Positions 24,466 through 32,271 of a DNA stretch of 64,000 nucleotides are shown here, one piece after another. Under the pieces are notes generated by a model. The model made no database searches, was not told where the DNA came from, and saw only the letters and a program-made list of their open reading frames with translations. Made by a program: the position numbers and the translations under genes. Where the stretch lies: the NCBI GenBank assembly GCA_963832245.1, contig CAWHTG010000001.1, forward strand, positions 1 through 64,000, written 5' to 3'. The stretch is from JABDBE01 sp963832245. GTDB lineage: Bacteria > Acidobacteriota > Terriglobia > Terriglobales > Acidobacteriaceae. Each line of letters starts with the position of its first letter. Within the stretch, counting starts at the first letter, position 1.

Positions 24466-25830
24466 TTAGTGTCTCTCGGGTTCGATTTTGGCGTCTGATT
24501 CGACGCGGTCAAGGATGCCCTCAGCGGTTCCGAGAAGCGCGGAAAGTCTGGGACAAGCAGCCTCTTCATGATGCGCAACATCGACGGCCTCTTGGGTATG
24601 TCCTCTATTCACTAAGAAACGCATGAGGTTCCATAGGGGCCACATCCGCGCTTCGGGCTCTTGTATAGAGCTTAGGATTCGCTCCGCGCTCGCGAAGTCA
24701 CCTAACACGCCGTAAGTGACGACGGCCATCTCCCTCGATTTGCCAGGGTCCCCAGCGCCACCGTTTGTTGTGGCCTGCCAGAGTTGAAGGGTCTCGTATG
24801 CTGCGCTGTCTTCAGATTGCGCTTGTTCGAGGGCCAGAGCCGCGATCGCTTCATCCCGATTAGAAGGGTCGTTCATTTTTTCGATCGCTTCAAACGAATC
24901 GTTTGGGGTTCCATCATTTCGTCGGAGGATTGCGATTTCGCGAAGAGTTGAGTCCCTCAAGCCTGGTGCAGAGATCTTTGATGCAGCGGCAAGAGCCTCA
25001 CCCATCAACCCGCGTTGCGCCCTTTCTCGCGAAATACTCATGTAGACGAAATCGGCAGAACCGCCCTGGACTTCCTGAACGATTTGCGTAGCCCCGGCTA
25101 TATCGCCGAGGTATGCTTCGGTTGCACCAAGGTCTCGCAATAGACCTGTGTCTCCCGTCTCGACCTTCCTAGCGTAGGCAAGGGCACAAAAGCGACGGAG
25201 TGCAAGAGCCGTCTCGGGCGTCTCGCCAGTGTCCGTTTGAGCGCGGGCAATCTGATTGAAGAGTGTCGCGTAACCCGGATCTTTGTTGGTAGCGTCCTCA
25301 GCCATCGCGAGCGCCTCACCCAAGGCTCGGCTTGTGTTCGCACGGTCTCCGGCTTTTGCTTGCAGCACAGCCAGTCGCACTAGTGTTTCTCCGAGGCGGT
25401 TTGGTTCTTTGATCAAGTGGGCGGCTCGCAACCCTTGCTCAAAATCACCCTTCTCGCCGAGCAATTGCGCTACCCGTTCGTACGAAACATCTGTACCTTG
25501 ACTTTCTTTTGTCTTTTGAAGGAGAGACAAAGCCTGAGCGGCATGTCCGGAAGAAACGAGCTGCCAGGCAATACTACCCATTGCGAATCCCTCTGCCTCC
25601 GGCTTCTTCAGCAGATGAACCGTAACCAGCGCATTTGCCAAGTCGCCCGCACGCGTCAGTTGTCCAGAGATATTCGCAACTGCGCTTTCTTGCTGAAATT
25701 CAGGAACGTCCTTAATGAGGGCACTAGCTTCCAAGAGAAGCTGCCGGGCTTGCGAAACACGGTCGTCCTGAGCAGAACCCGGCTGGGGGAAATAGGCGAC
25801 AAGAAGAAATGCTACTACCTGCAGGCGCAC
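24466..25830 (-). CDS. Secreted helical-repeat (TPR-like) protein
   Basis: 454 residues with a signal peptide (VVAFLLVAYFPQPGSAQ). The rest is a string of helix pairs with TPR/SEL1-like spacing: LTRAGDLANALVTVHLLKKP, QLVSSGHAAQALSLLQKTKE, QLLGEKGDFEQGLRAAHLIK, RLAVLQAKAGDRANTSRALG and so on to the C-terminus. Such solenoids act as protein-binding scaffolds in the periplasm. The start is GTG at 25830 with GAGGAGTT upstream. Flanked by repeat-bearing gaps, with no obvious partner gene. Confidence 0.8.
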   Translation of the reverse strand: MRLQVVAFLLVAYFPQPGSAQDDRVSQARQLLLEASALIKDVPEFQQESAVANISGQLTRAGDLANALVTVHLLKKPEAEGFAMGSIAWQLVSSGHAAQALSLLQKTKESQGTDVSYERVAQLLGEKGDFEQGLRAAHLIKEPNRLGETLVRLAVLQAKAGDRANTSRALGEALAMAEDATNKDPGYATLFNQIARAQTDTGETPETALALRRFCALAYARKVETGDTGLLRDLGATEAYLGDIAGATQIVQEVQGGSADFVYMSISRERAQRGLMGEALAAASKISAPGLRDSTLREIAILRRNDGTPNDSFEAIEKMNDPSNRDEAIAALALEQAQSEDSAAYETLQLWQATTNGGAGDPGKSREMAVVTYGVLGDFASAERILSSIQEPEARMWPLWNLMRFLVNRGHTQEAVDVAHHEEAACPRLSALLGTAEGILDRVESDAKIEPERH

Positions 25831-25935
25831 AATAACTCCTCGGCACTTTCACCGACTATACAATGAGATTGACGACCATGGCTAGGGCCATGGGTGGCGG
25901 ATTGTAAGGATGTTGTCGAAGCCGCAGTCGATAAG

Positions 25936-26010
25936 TGTTGCTAACAGGCGGTTACACTCAAAACCCCCGAGGCAGGGGTCAATGAGCGCTATGGCGATTT
26001 ATCGCCAACT
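25936..26010 (+). repeat. Dispersed motifs 1 and 2 side by side
   Basis: Motif 1 (GTTGCTAACAGGCGGTTACAC, core of 15 bases) and motif 2 (GGTCAATGAGCGCTATGGCG then ATTTATCGCCAACT, 25977-26010) lie about 20 bases apart here. This suggests the single motifs elsewhere are parts of one longer element. Confidence 0.55.
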
Positions 26011-26075
26011 GACTCACAGTCCAGGTCTCCGACAAACGTTCGTGATTTCGTGTACCGTGGGCAGCAGAGTCCAGC

Positions 26076-26462
26076 TCAGGGCAGGCTGTCGAAAAACATA
26101 TAGATCGCAGCAATGCGACCGTTCCGGGCAACGACAAAATCGGTTCCCGCGTAAGCTGGAGGTTTGCCGGGAGTGCCAGATACCCATCGAACCCGTCCGG
26201 CATCACTTAATTCCTCGGGAGGGGAGAGAGGCTGGTATTTGAAATCTGGATGGGTTGCTTTTATCACACCAGCAATACGATCAATCTCGTCACGACCTCG
26301 GTAGATGCCTCCGTTGGGATCGTAGAACACGCCATCTTCATTCCAGATGTCGTCGATGGCCGCGCGCCGACGCACGGGGTCAATTTCGCCAAATACGTCG
26401 CTCAGATTACGAAGCAGCAAGGTCGATATGCTGTAGGACATGGCTTGTCTAGATGTACGCAT
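26076..26462 (-). CDS. SnoaL/NTF2-like protein
   Basis: 128 residues with the fold of the SnoaL-like/nuclear transport factor 2 family: helix LLRNLSDVFGEIDPVRRRAA, then DIWNEDGVFYDPNGGIYRGR, DEIDRIAGVIKATHPDF, strands VRWVSGTP, GTDFVVARNGRIAAIYMFFD. This fold serves as small polyketide cyclases, isomerases or ligand-binding domains; no catalytic assignment is possible. Start ATG 26462 or 26441; no strong ribosome site for either. Confidence 0.85.
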   Translation of the reverse strand: MRTSRQAMSYSISTLLLRNLSDVFGEIDPVRRRAAIDDIWNEDGVFYDPNGGIYRGRDEIDRIAGVIKATHPDFKYQPLSPPEELSDAGRVRWVSGTPGKPPAYAGTDFVVARNGRIAAIYMFFDSLP

Positions 26463-26514
26463 CGAAGGAAGGTTGCAGCAAGACGCGGGTGTGCTGATTG
26501 TTCAAATCATTGAC

Positions 26515-26536
26515 TGTCGCAAACGGGCGGTTACAC
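26515..26536 (+). repeat. Dispersed motif 1, copy 3
   Basis: TGTCGCAAACGGGCGGTTAC then AC, between the SnoaL-like gene and the small hydrophilic protein gene. Confidence 0.5.
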
Positions 26537-26671
26537 CAGTTAAGAATCACTGGTGATGGCGAAACGAAGCTGACCGCTCCTCTTTTGTCTGTTTGTGGCG
26601 GCTAAGCGGGAAATCGACCGACACCAACAGCACCCGCTTATCTTTTGCAAGATACGCGTATCACCTGGCTC

Positions 26672-26845
26672 TCACTTGGTGAAAATATCGTGATCCTGGT
26701 CATATTTGTTCTCGCGCTTCTTAGCCTTACCCGCCATTTCATCGGCCTCTTTCTCCAACCGCTCGGAGAGGGCGGCCTCGTCAGAGCGACGTTCGTTTGA
26801 TGGCTGTTGCGGCGAAGTTGTTGAATCCTTCTTGATATCCGGCAT
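26672..26845 (-). CDS. Small hydrophilic protein
   Basis: 57 residues, extremely polar: MPDIKKDSTTSPQQPSNERR, then SDEAALSERLEKEADEMAGK, ending KYDQDHDIFTK. A longer frame exists upstream but the start at 26845 is favoured by the nearby GAGAGGTG and by composition. It is probably disordered with one helix. Resembles short stress-type hydrophilic proteins, but the family is not recognised. Confidence 0.6.
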   Translation of the reverse strand: MPDIKKDSTTSPQQPSNERRSDEAALSERLEKEADEMAGKAKKRENKYDQDHDIFTK

Positions 26846-27327
26846 AGTGCACCTCTCGAGTCTTTTGATGCCAAAGCTTCGGAAGCCGGTCTCATTGTGA
26901 TGTCGGCTGCGCCTCCGCTGTTCGGTTACACACAAGCTCTTTAGAAACGAGCTGACACCACGAAAACCTAAACTCCGACTGCTTATCATGACACTGTGGG
27001 GGCACGCCTGCAACCTGATCCCGAATTCCCATCCTGAAAAAAGCCACGGCGATACGCGAGGCTGCAATAGTCGCTCAGGCAATCACTGAGGATCGAACCT
27101 CCTGCGTGGGTGCGTTCTCGCGGTGTCTGGGGAATTGCAGAGATCCTTCGTTGGGAGTCCTTGGCTTTGCCAGGGAACGCTTCCTCGGGATGACAGCCAG
27201 GAGCGGGGCTGAACGTCAGGGCCGACAGCGGGGGTGCAAGAAAGGCCGATGCTGCTCACCCTTTCGCAAAGGGCGCGCGAAAGGATGGGGCACCCGCCAT
27301 TTCGCCAACGACCCATCACACAAGGAA
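26846..27327. other. 482-base intergenic region with repeat fragments
   Basis: Holds a small inverted repeat CCTTTCGC/GCGAAAGG (27260-27267 and 27277-27284) followed by GGATGGGGCACCC, and a TCCTCGGGATGACAG segment. Both resemble recurrent short intergenic repeats in this window (GTGGGGCACCC near 41811, CTCAGGATGACAG near 31034). No gene is supported. Confidence 0.45.
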
Positions 27328-27765
27328 TCACGGTGCGGACTCTGGGTTTCGTTCGTTAACCAGAAACGCTACGTCGTCGATCCCGGCGGATCGTACGTTG
27401 TGCAGGACTTGAATGACGTCCCCGTACTTAGCGCGGGCATCAACCCGAATGTATACCTTTGGTTCAGCTCCCCGAGCTACGCGCTCGCGAATTTCTGCTG
27501 ATAAGTGATCGGGGGTGATCTTTTCTTCGTCGAACCAAATGCGGCCATCACGTTGAATCGCGAGAAACAGAGCGTCTTCCCGGAGAGCTCCCGGCATCGC
27601 ACGGGCATGTGAAACTCTTACTAAGTCTACCGACGAACCGTGATGATCGATCACAATCGAGGCCGGGAGCAGGAACATCGCGACGAGCGCAAACATGAGC
27701 GCTGCAAAAGCAGTAACATCAATGCGGCAGATTGGATGGCCCGAATTGAAACGCTTTCTCCTCAT
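27328..27765 (-). CDS. ExbD/TolR-family protein
   Basis: 145 residues: one N-terminal transmembrane segment (VTAFAALMFALVAMFLLPAS) preceded by a conserved Asp (RIDV), as in ExbD/TolR. The periplasmic domain follows (DALFLAIQRDGRIWFDEEKI, VYIRVDARAKYGDVIQVLHN, VRSAGIDDVAFL). ExbD works with ExbB in proton-driven motors such as TonB-dependent uptake. No exbB or tonB is next to it, so it is an orphan here. Length is typical. Confidence 0.9.
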   Translation of the reverse strand: MRRKRFNSGHPICRIDVTAFAALMFALVAMFLLPASIVIDHHGSSVDLVRVSHARAMPGALREDALFLAIQRDGRIWFDEEKITPDHLSAEIRERVARGAEPKVYIRVDARAKYGDVIQVLHNVRSAGIDDVAFLVNERNPESAP

Positions 27766-27815
27766 TCCAGTGTGTCTAATTACGCGCTCGTGCTGAAGTC
27801 ATTCTTGCGCTCACT

Positions 27816-27886
27816 GCAGCGTTGGGAAGCGCTGCGCCACCCAAAAATCAAATGCGCATCGAGTTTTCCGCAACCGCTGAAGCCGT
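27816..27886 (+). repeat. Dispersed 72-bp repeat, copy 2
   Basis: Begins GCAGCGTTGGGAAGCGCTGC, continues GCCACCCAAAAATCAAATGC, and ends near GAAGCCGT. Matches 15485-15556 in the same orientation. It lies just past the 3' end of the minus-strand gene at 27909. Confidence 0.8.
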
Positions 27887-27908
27887 GCGCTCCCGATCTG
27901 ATCCCACG

Positions 27909-28652
27909 TTAGTACTTGGAGGCGTCCGCGACCGTGGTTGGAGGAATTCCTTTGGCCTCTACGATCGCCCAATGCCACTCCTGGCCTTCTTCCAGGTTCG
28001 CATCCAGCTTTCCTTGATAGACAGTTGTGGCGAGCGGAGCGGTCGAGCCTCTCAGATGAAGTAGCAGTGTCATGTCTGGACGTTTCTCGGCGGGCAATGT
28101 ATCTGTGGCGACCGCTGGCAGGAGTTTTGCGCTCGCGTCGTCTGCGGCACTCGCATCGGGGCGGCGGACGATGGTCAAGCCTACGGTGATCTCTTTCACG
28201 TTCCAGGGACTGGCGTTGTGCACCGAGACCTCGAGAGTGTCTCCGTGAATGTTGGCGGGGCCATCCAACTTGGCGAGTTCACTCTGCGGGAGGTCTTGCG
28301 ACACGTACGGACTGGACAGCAGAGCGGTGGCGTTGGCGTTAAAGGAAAGGCTGCAGGTCCCATCGGGCGAAGACATCTGGAAGTTTTTTCCCGCGCCGTC
28401 AAAAGAAAACCTGGGTTGAGCGGTCCGCCGGAAGTGTTCGACGTCGTCGATCACCTGGGAAAGATTGTCATTATCGATGACATTGGCAGGCGCCGGTTCG
28501 GGTGTGGTCTTGCTCTGGCGCAGGGAGCGGGCCAGGTCGCCCAGCGATACTGCGTCGTCCGCTTGCGCGACCGCGCAAGCCGGGAGCATCATGGCCAACC
28601 CGGCCAGGGCCAGAAAAACCAGAAAGCCGCGGCGATGACACGGATGCGTCAT
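27909..28652 (-). CDS. Secreted protein of unknown function
   Basis: 247 residues with a signal peptide (GFLVFLALAGLAMMLPACAV; a Cys is present but the lipobox is weak). The mature part has a helical stretch (DDAVSLGDLARSLRQSKTTP) and then a beta-rich domain (TLEVSVHNASPWNVKEITVG, TVYQGKLDANLEEGQEWHW) resembling an Ig-like or FxLYD-type fold. Family not recognised; periplasmic or outer-surface location is inferred from the signal. Confidence 0.7.
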   Translation of the reverse strand: MTHPCHRRGFLVFLALAGLAMMLPACAVAQADDAVSLGDLARSLRQSKTTPEPAPANVIDNDNLSQVIDDVEHFRRTAQPRFSFDGAGKNFQMSSPDGTCSLSFNANATALLSSPYVSQDLPQSELAKLDGPANIHGDTLEVSVHNASPWNVKEITVGLTIVRRPDASAADDASAKLLPAVATDTLPAEKRPDMTLLLHLRGSTAPLATTVYQGKLDANLEEGQEWHWAIVEAKGIPPTTVADASKY

Positions 28653-28752
28653 GAAGTATTCGCGAGCGAAGTTCTCCCACCCAAATTGTAGTCAGAAACT
28701 GGGTTGGGATTCAGCACGGAGGGGCGAACGTTGGTCGTAGAACCTTTAGAGA

Positions 28753-28834
28753 AGCATTCAGCATTCAGCACTTAGCACCTAGCAGTTGGCAGTTGGACTA
28801 AATGCTGAGTGCTGAGTGCTGAATGCTAATTGCT
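28753..28834. repeat. Long imperfect hairpin built of CAGCATT/AGTGCTGA units
   Basis: Left arm AGCATTCAGCATTCAGCACT and following bases (28753-28786); right arm AATGCTGAGTGCTGAGTGCT and following bases (28801-28834). The arms are nearly complementary over about 34 positions. Each arm is itself a near-tandem array of a 7-8 base unit. It lies between a minus-strand gene and a micro-ORF. Confidence 0.75.
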
Positions 28835-28853
28835 GCTTTTCCAGGAGTGGAGC

Positions 28854-28907
28854 TCACGGACGTGCGGGACGAAGTAGCCCGCGCAACAGGGCACCGTACG
28901 TCCGTGA
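28854..28907. repeat. Nested inverted repeats (cloverleaf-like)
   Basis: Outer arms TCACGGACGT (28854-28863) and ACGTCCGTGA (28898-28907) are perfectly complementary. Inside is a second stem GCGGG/CCCGC (28864-28868 and 28878-28882). It ends six bases before the stop codon of the micro-ORF at 28913. It could end that transcript or be a mobile palindrome. Confidence 0.55.
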
Positions 28908-28912
28908 AAGTT

Positions 28913-29035
28913 TTACAGCAAGCCCGATGAGCGGAAACGAGTGACTGGATCAGCTATTGGCATGGGCTCCCGCTTGAAGATCCAGCGAGCCACCGCAAAG
29001 CCCAAGGCCGCATAGCACAGATGAACTAGTTTCAT
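28913..29035 (-). CDS. Possible 40-residue membrane microprotein
   Basis: Short frame from ATG 29035 to TAA 28913. It has a hydrophobic start (MKLVHLCYAALGFAVARWIF) followed by a basic/polar tail (KREPMPIADPVTRFRSSGLL). GGGGGTGA precedes the start. One membrane helix followed by positive residues suggests a small inner-membrane protein. No family known; it is short enough that chance is possible. The rest of 29036-29311 holds only the repeat at 29260. Confidence 0.4.
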   Translation of the reverse strand: MKLVHLCYAALGFAVARWIFKREPMPIADPVTRFRSSGLL

Positions 29036-29259
29036 GTACTCACCCCCAAGAAGATGCGTCCACAGCACCCAAGGGGAGGCTCAATGTGCTCAAGGTAGCA
29101 AGCTCACACCGGTAGTGCAACGCCCGAACGGGCCATAGACGTAGCACTAAAGTTTAGGGGAGTAACCTGCGAAGTAACCTGGGAAGCGTAATATTTGCGG
29201 ACGTTGCAATGGTTTGCGGCGGTGTGACGAGACTTGACTTAGGCAGGGGTTAAGGACGT

Positions 29260-29296
29260 GCCCCACCCTTTTCGTGGATCTGAACAAGGGTGGGGC
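29260..29296. repeat. Perfect 11-bp inverted repeat
   Basis: GCCCCACCCTT (29260-29270) and AAGGGTGGGGC (29286-29296) with a 15-base loop, just beyond the 3' end of the YXWGXW-protein gene. It may act as its terminator, though no T-run is present. Confidence 0.6.
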
Positions 29297-29311
29297 GCGC
29301 GGCTGACAATT

Positions 29312-30499
29312 CTACTTTTCCCTGGGCCGAGGCGGTTGCTGCTTCGCCTGCAAGTGTTGTTGCTGCTGGGTGTGTTTCTGCTCCAGTTGCTGGGTCTGTT
29401 GTGCGTGCTTTTGTTCTATCTGCTGCTGCCTCGCGTCATTGGCGTGTTGTTGCGCGAGACGCTGGTGTTCCTGTTCCTGCTTCTGCTGCAGTTGTTGGTG
29501 TTGCTGATTCTGCTTCTGGACTAGCTTGTCTTGCTGTTGCTGATATTTCTGGTCCAGTTTCGGGTTTCCGGTGTTCGGAGCCGGGCCGCGTTGGTGTGGT
29601 TGAAGCTCCGCAGCGTGGCTCGGCGGGCGAGGAACATTGTTCTCCGCGCGCCCCGCATTCTCCGGACGAGCAGCTGGTTCGTTGCCGCGATTCTCCGGCC
29701 GGGGAACGTTATTCTCCGGGCGACCCGCTGCATTTCCACCGCGTTCGGCTGGAGGACGATATGGCGCGCCCGCTTCTCTGGCTGGCACGGCTCCGGGGCC
29801 CTTCAGTTGTCCCGGTCTGTCGGTTGCGGCCACGGCGGGTCTGCCATGGTTCACCGAAGCCCGCTGCTGCGGGTCAGTGCGGGCAGCTTGCGCATGCTCC
29901 CTTTGAGCAGATGCGGGCGGGAGGTGTCTCTCGTGTTCAGCCTGCTGCTCTTCAGGCGTAGGACGCTCGTTGATCCCGCCCTCGCCACCGTTGTAGCTGA
30001 TCCGGTTCGTGTTGTTGTTGTTGATCACCGTGGTGTTGTAAACGTTGTGAATGTTGGTGATATTCACGTTGTTGACGGAACGATTGTAGAAAAAGTGTCC
30101 ACCGTCCCAGCGTCCGCCTTCATAGCCATGGCCGAAGTAACCGAATCCGTAATTGATTCCGCCATAGAATCCGATGTGCGGGCCCCAGTAGCCTTCATGG
30201 AAAAGAAATGCGGAGCCGCCCCAACCCCACCAGCCCGGCGTCCACAGGAAACCGACTTCAGGCGCCAGCACCCAAGTCCCCGGCACCCAATAGTAATCGG
30301 CGTCGACATCATCCCAGGCCCAGTATCCGGGCGTCCAGATATAACCCTCGGCGGGGCAAGGCGGCTGCTCGTAGACGGGAATCGCAGGCGGGCCAAACCT
30401 GACCGATATCCCAATTCCTATTTGGGCGAACGAAGCCGCGGACAGCGACAGCACCGCAATTCCCAATAACAAAGTGCGAACATAGCGTGTAATACGCAT
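29312..30499 (-). CDS. YXWGXW-repeat secreted protein with Gln-rich tail
   Basis: 395 residues from ATG 30499, chosen for the GGAGGAAA just upstream. Signal peptide LLLGIAVLSLSAASFAQ. Next is an aromatic-rich domain (about 35-140: PCPAEGYIWTPGYWAWDDVD, YYWVPGTWV, FLWTPGWWGWGG, YWGPHIGFYGG) of the YXWGXW type. Then come an Asn/Thr run (NVNITNIHNVYNTTVINNNN), a Pro/Arg/Glu-rich section with repeated RPEN units, and a highly charged Gln/His/Lys-rich coiled tail (QKQNQQHQQLQQKQEQEHQR). Such proteins are exported; their function is unknown. The FecR/DUF6600 protein at 750 has similar aromatic and Asn sections. Confidence 0.82.
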   Translation of the reverse strand: MRITRYVRTLLLGIAVLSLSAASFAQIGIGISVRFGPPAIPVYEQPPCPAEGYIWTPGYWAWDDVDADYYWVPGTWVLAPEVGFLWTPGWWGWGGSAFLFHEGYWGPHIGFYGGINYGFGYFGHGYEGGRWDGGHFFYNRSVNNVNITNIHNVYNTTVINNNNTNRISYNGGEGGINERPTPEEQQAEHERHLPPASAQREHAQAARTDPQQRASVNHGRPAVAATDRPGQLKGPGAVPAREAGAPYRPPAERGGNAAGRPENNVPRPENRGNEPAARPENAGRAENNVPRPPSHAAELQPHQRGPAPNTGNPKLDQKYQQQQDKLVQKQNQQHQQLQQKQEQEHQRLAQQHANDARQQQIEQKHAQQTQQLEQKHTQQQQHLQAKQQPPRPREK

Positions 30500-31000
30500 T
30501 GCGTTTCCTCCGCCTGACATCCTTCGCTTGCCCGGTGCTGCTTTGCTGCTACGGGTTGCGTGGATGGCGAGGCGACTTACTCCTCTTCAACACAAAGTCC
30601 AAGCTCCGAAATCTTACCTGCTTGCTTGACGTAAAGAAAACCCGCCGTGCCTACATTCGCGAATGTGTCCGGCAAAAAGCCCAATGAAGTAAACCCTGGG
30701 CATTTTATTTTGTAGCGGGAGTTGCGATGCTTTGTTTTATCCGGGTGCAGACCACGTTTCTGTTGCAATCACTGCGGCTGCGTACGGTTGTCGTCAGTTT
30801 CATGTGGCGTGTGCGAACTCGGTTTAGTTGCCAACCCTCCGTGCAGGGTTGCCCGCAAACAAAGGCATGCAGGACATTTGGGGAACCTCAAGTTAAATCT
30901 GGAATATCTCCTGATTACACCGCGAGAGTCGGCGGCGGCGTGGTGGAAATGCCCTACCGCTTTATTCGTAGCGCTATCGGCACGGGGGTCCTTCGACTGC

Positions 31001-31029
31001 GCAGACTCTCCGCTTCGCGGAGAATCTGC
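31001..31029. repeat. 13-bp hairpin repeat
   Basis: Arms GCAGACTCTCCGC and GCGGAGAATCTGC with a 3-base loop and a single mismatch. Confidence 0.6.
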
Positions 31030-31075
31030 TCCGCTCAGGATGACAGGTCTTTTGATGACAGGTCTTATAGATGGT

Positions 31076-31103
31076 GCACGGGCGAGGACGCCCGCGCCTA
31101 CAC
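31076..31103. repeat. REP-like palindrome (28 bp)
   Basis: GCACGGGCGAGGACGCCCGC followed by GCCTACAC. Almost identical to 20679-20706, and to 59636-59662 in reverse. Confidence 0.75.
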
Positions 31104-31159
31104 TTGCATGCGTGATGTAGACTGCATCTTTCGCTGATGCGTAGTCCAGGAGGTTGCTA

Positions 31160-32047
31160 ATGAGCTGGGCAAGCAAGCTGGTTAAGCCCTATCGGGTGGA
31201 GGACGGTTCGAAGTTCCGGCTGAAGGATTTTGATCCGGGCGATACGGGGAAGATTCACTCCAAGGAGCACGCGGAGGAACTGTTGACCCAGGGCATCGCG
31301 GCCATGGCCGAGTTGCAGAACAAGCTTTACGCTCAGGACAACTGGGGAGTGCTGGTCATCTTTCAGGCCATGGACGCGGCCGGCAAGGACGGCGCCATCA
31401 AGCACGTGATGTCGGGGGTAAATCCGCAGGGCGTCCAGGTGTATTCGTTCAAGACGCCATCCTCGGAAGAACTGAATCACGATTACCTGTGGCGCACCAT
31501 GCAGCGGGTGCCGGAGCGGGGCCGGATCGGTATTTTCAACCGCTCTTACTACGAAGAGGTGCTGGTGGTACGGGTGCATCCCGAGTTGTTGAAGAATGAA
31601 AGAATTCCTCCATCTTTGGTGACTAAGGACATTTGGAAGGAGCGCTTTCACGATATCCATGCGTTCGAGCGTTATCTCTGGCGTAACGGGATTATCGTCC
31701 GCAAGTTCTTTCTCAATCTTTCGAAACAAGAGCAGAAGAAGCGTTTCTTGGACCGATTGGATCATCCGGAAAAGAACTGGAAATTCTCCGCGGCAGATAT
31801 TCGCGAACGCCAGTATTGGAACGATTACATGAAGGCCTACGAAGACATGATTGTCCATACAGCAAGTGGGCACGCGCCTTGGTACGTGGTGCCGGCGGAT
31901 AATAAATGGTTCACGCGGGTAGTGGTCGCAGCGGCAATTGTGGATACGCTGGAGGATTTGAAGCTGAGTTATCCTGAGGTCGATCCCGATAAGCGCAAGG
32001 AGTTGGGGGCGGCGAGGGCCATGCTTGAGGGAAAGAAGAAAGCGTGA
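31160..32047 (+). CDS. Polyphosphate kinase 2 family protein
   Basis: 295 residues from ATG 31160, preceded by AGGAGGTTG; an in-frame TTG two codons upstream is ignored. PPK2 enzymes transfer phosphate between polyphosphate and nucleotides in the cytoplasm. Walker A in FQAMDAAGKDGAIKHVMSGV, Walker B and lid in GRIGIFNRSYYEEVLVVRVH, Arg/Lys-rich lid IVRKFFLNLSKQEQKKRFLD and PEKNWKFSAADIRERQYWND are all present. The short single-domain architecture and sequence style fit the group that phosphorylates AMP and/or ADP (class III-like), but the class is inference. Monocistronic. Confidence 0.93.
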   Translation: MSWASKLVKPYRVEDGSKFRLKDFDPGDTGKIHSKEHAEELLTQGIAAMAELQNKLYAQDNWGVLVIFQAMDAAGKDGAIKHVMSGVNPQGVQVYSFKTPSSEELNHDYLWRTMQRVPERGRIGIFNRSYYEEVLVVRVHPELLKNERIPPSLVTKDIWKERFHDIHAFERYLWRNGIIVRKFFLNLSKQEQKKRFLDRLDHPEKNWKFSAADIRERQYWNDYMKAYEDMIVHTASGHAPWYVVPADNKWFTRVVVAAAIVDTLEDLKLSYPEVDPDKRKELGAARAMLEGKKKA

Positions 32048-32147
32048 GGAGAGTTTTCGTTCCGGAAGATTGAGTACACAGTTTCTTAATTCTTAGGTCG
32101 TCTCATAAAGACTGTAGATCGCAAACCCGCGGCGCGAGACGCGCCCT

Positions 32148-32173
32148 GCACGAGCGAGACGCTCGCGCCCACA
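32148..32173. repeat. Variant REP-like palindrome
   Basis: GCACGAGCGAGACGCTCGCG then CCCACA, similar in layout to the elements at 31076 and 20679 but with GAGCGAGACGCTCG as palindrome. Between the PPK2 and BNR genes. Confidence 0.55.
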
Positions 32174-32271
32174 TTCTTCAAAGACTAGACATCGCAGCTG
32201 GGGCTCTCTTTCGCGATACGATTCCAGGCGGTAAACTGAGGCTTCTACTTTTTTCCTGGGAGATACACTAA

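Larger units (their letters stand above)
30500..31159. other. 660-base intergenic region with two repeats
   Basis: No gene supported. It holds a hairpin at 31001-31029 (GCAGACTCTCCGC / GCGGAGAATCTGC, one mismatch, loop TTC) followed by CTCAGGATGACAG, and a REP-like palindrome at 31076-31103. The ribosome site AGGAGGTTG for the PPK2 gene lies at its right end. Confidence 0.55.

Noticed and set aside
23678..26536. Integron attC sites
   Set aside because: The repeated GGTTACAC motif does not match the attC core GTTRRRY, no paired inverse core is present and no integrase is in the window.
30727..31137. 136-residue and overlapping 132-residue frames
   Set aside because: They run through hairpin and REP repeats and have biased, non-protein-like composition.
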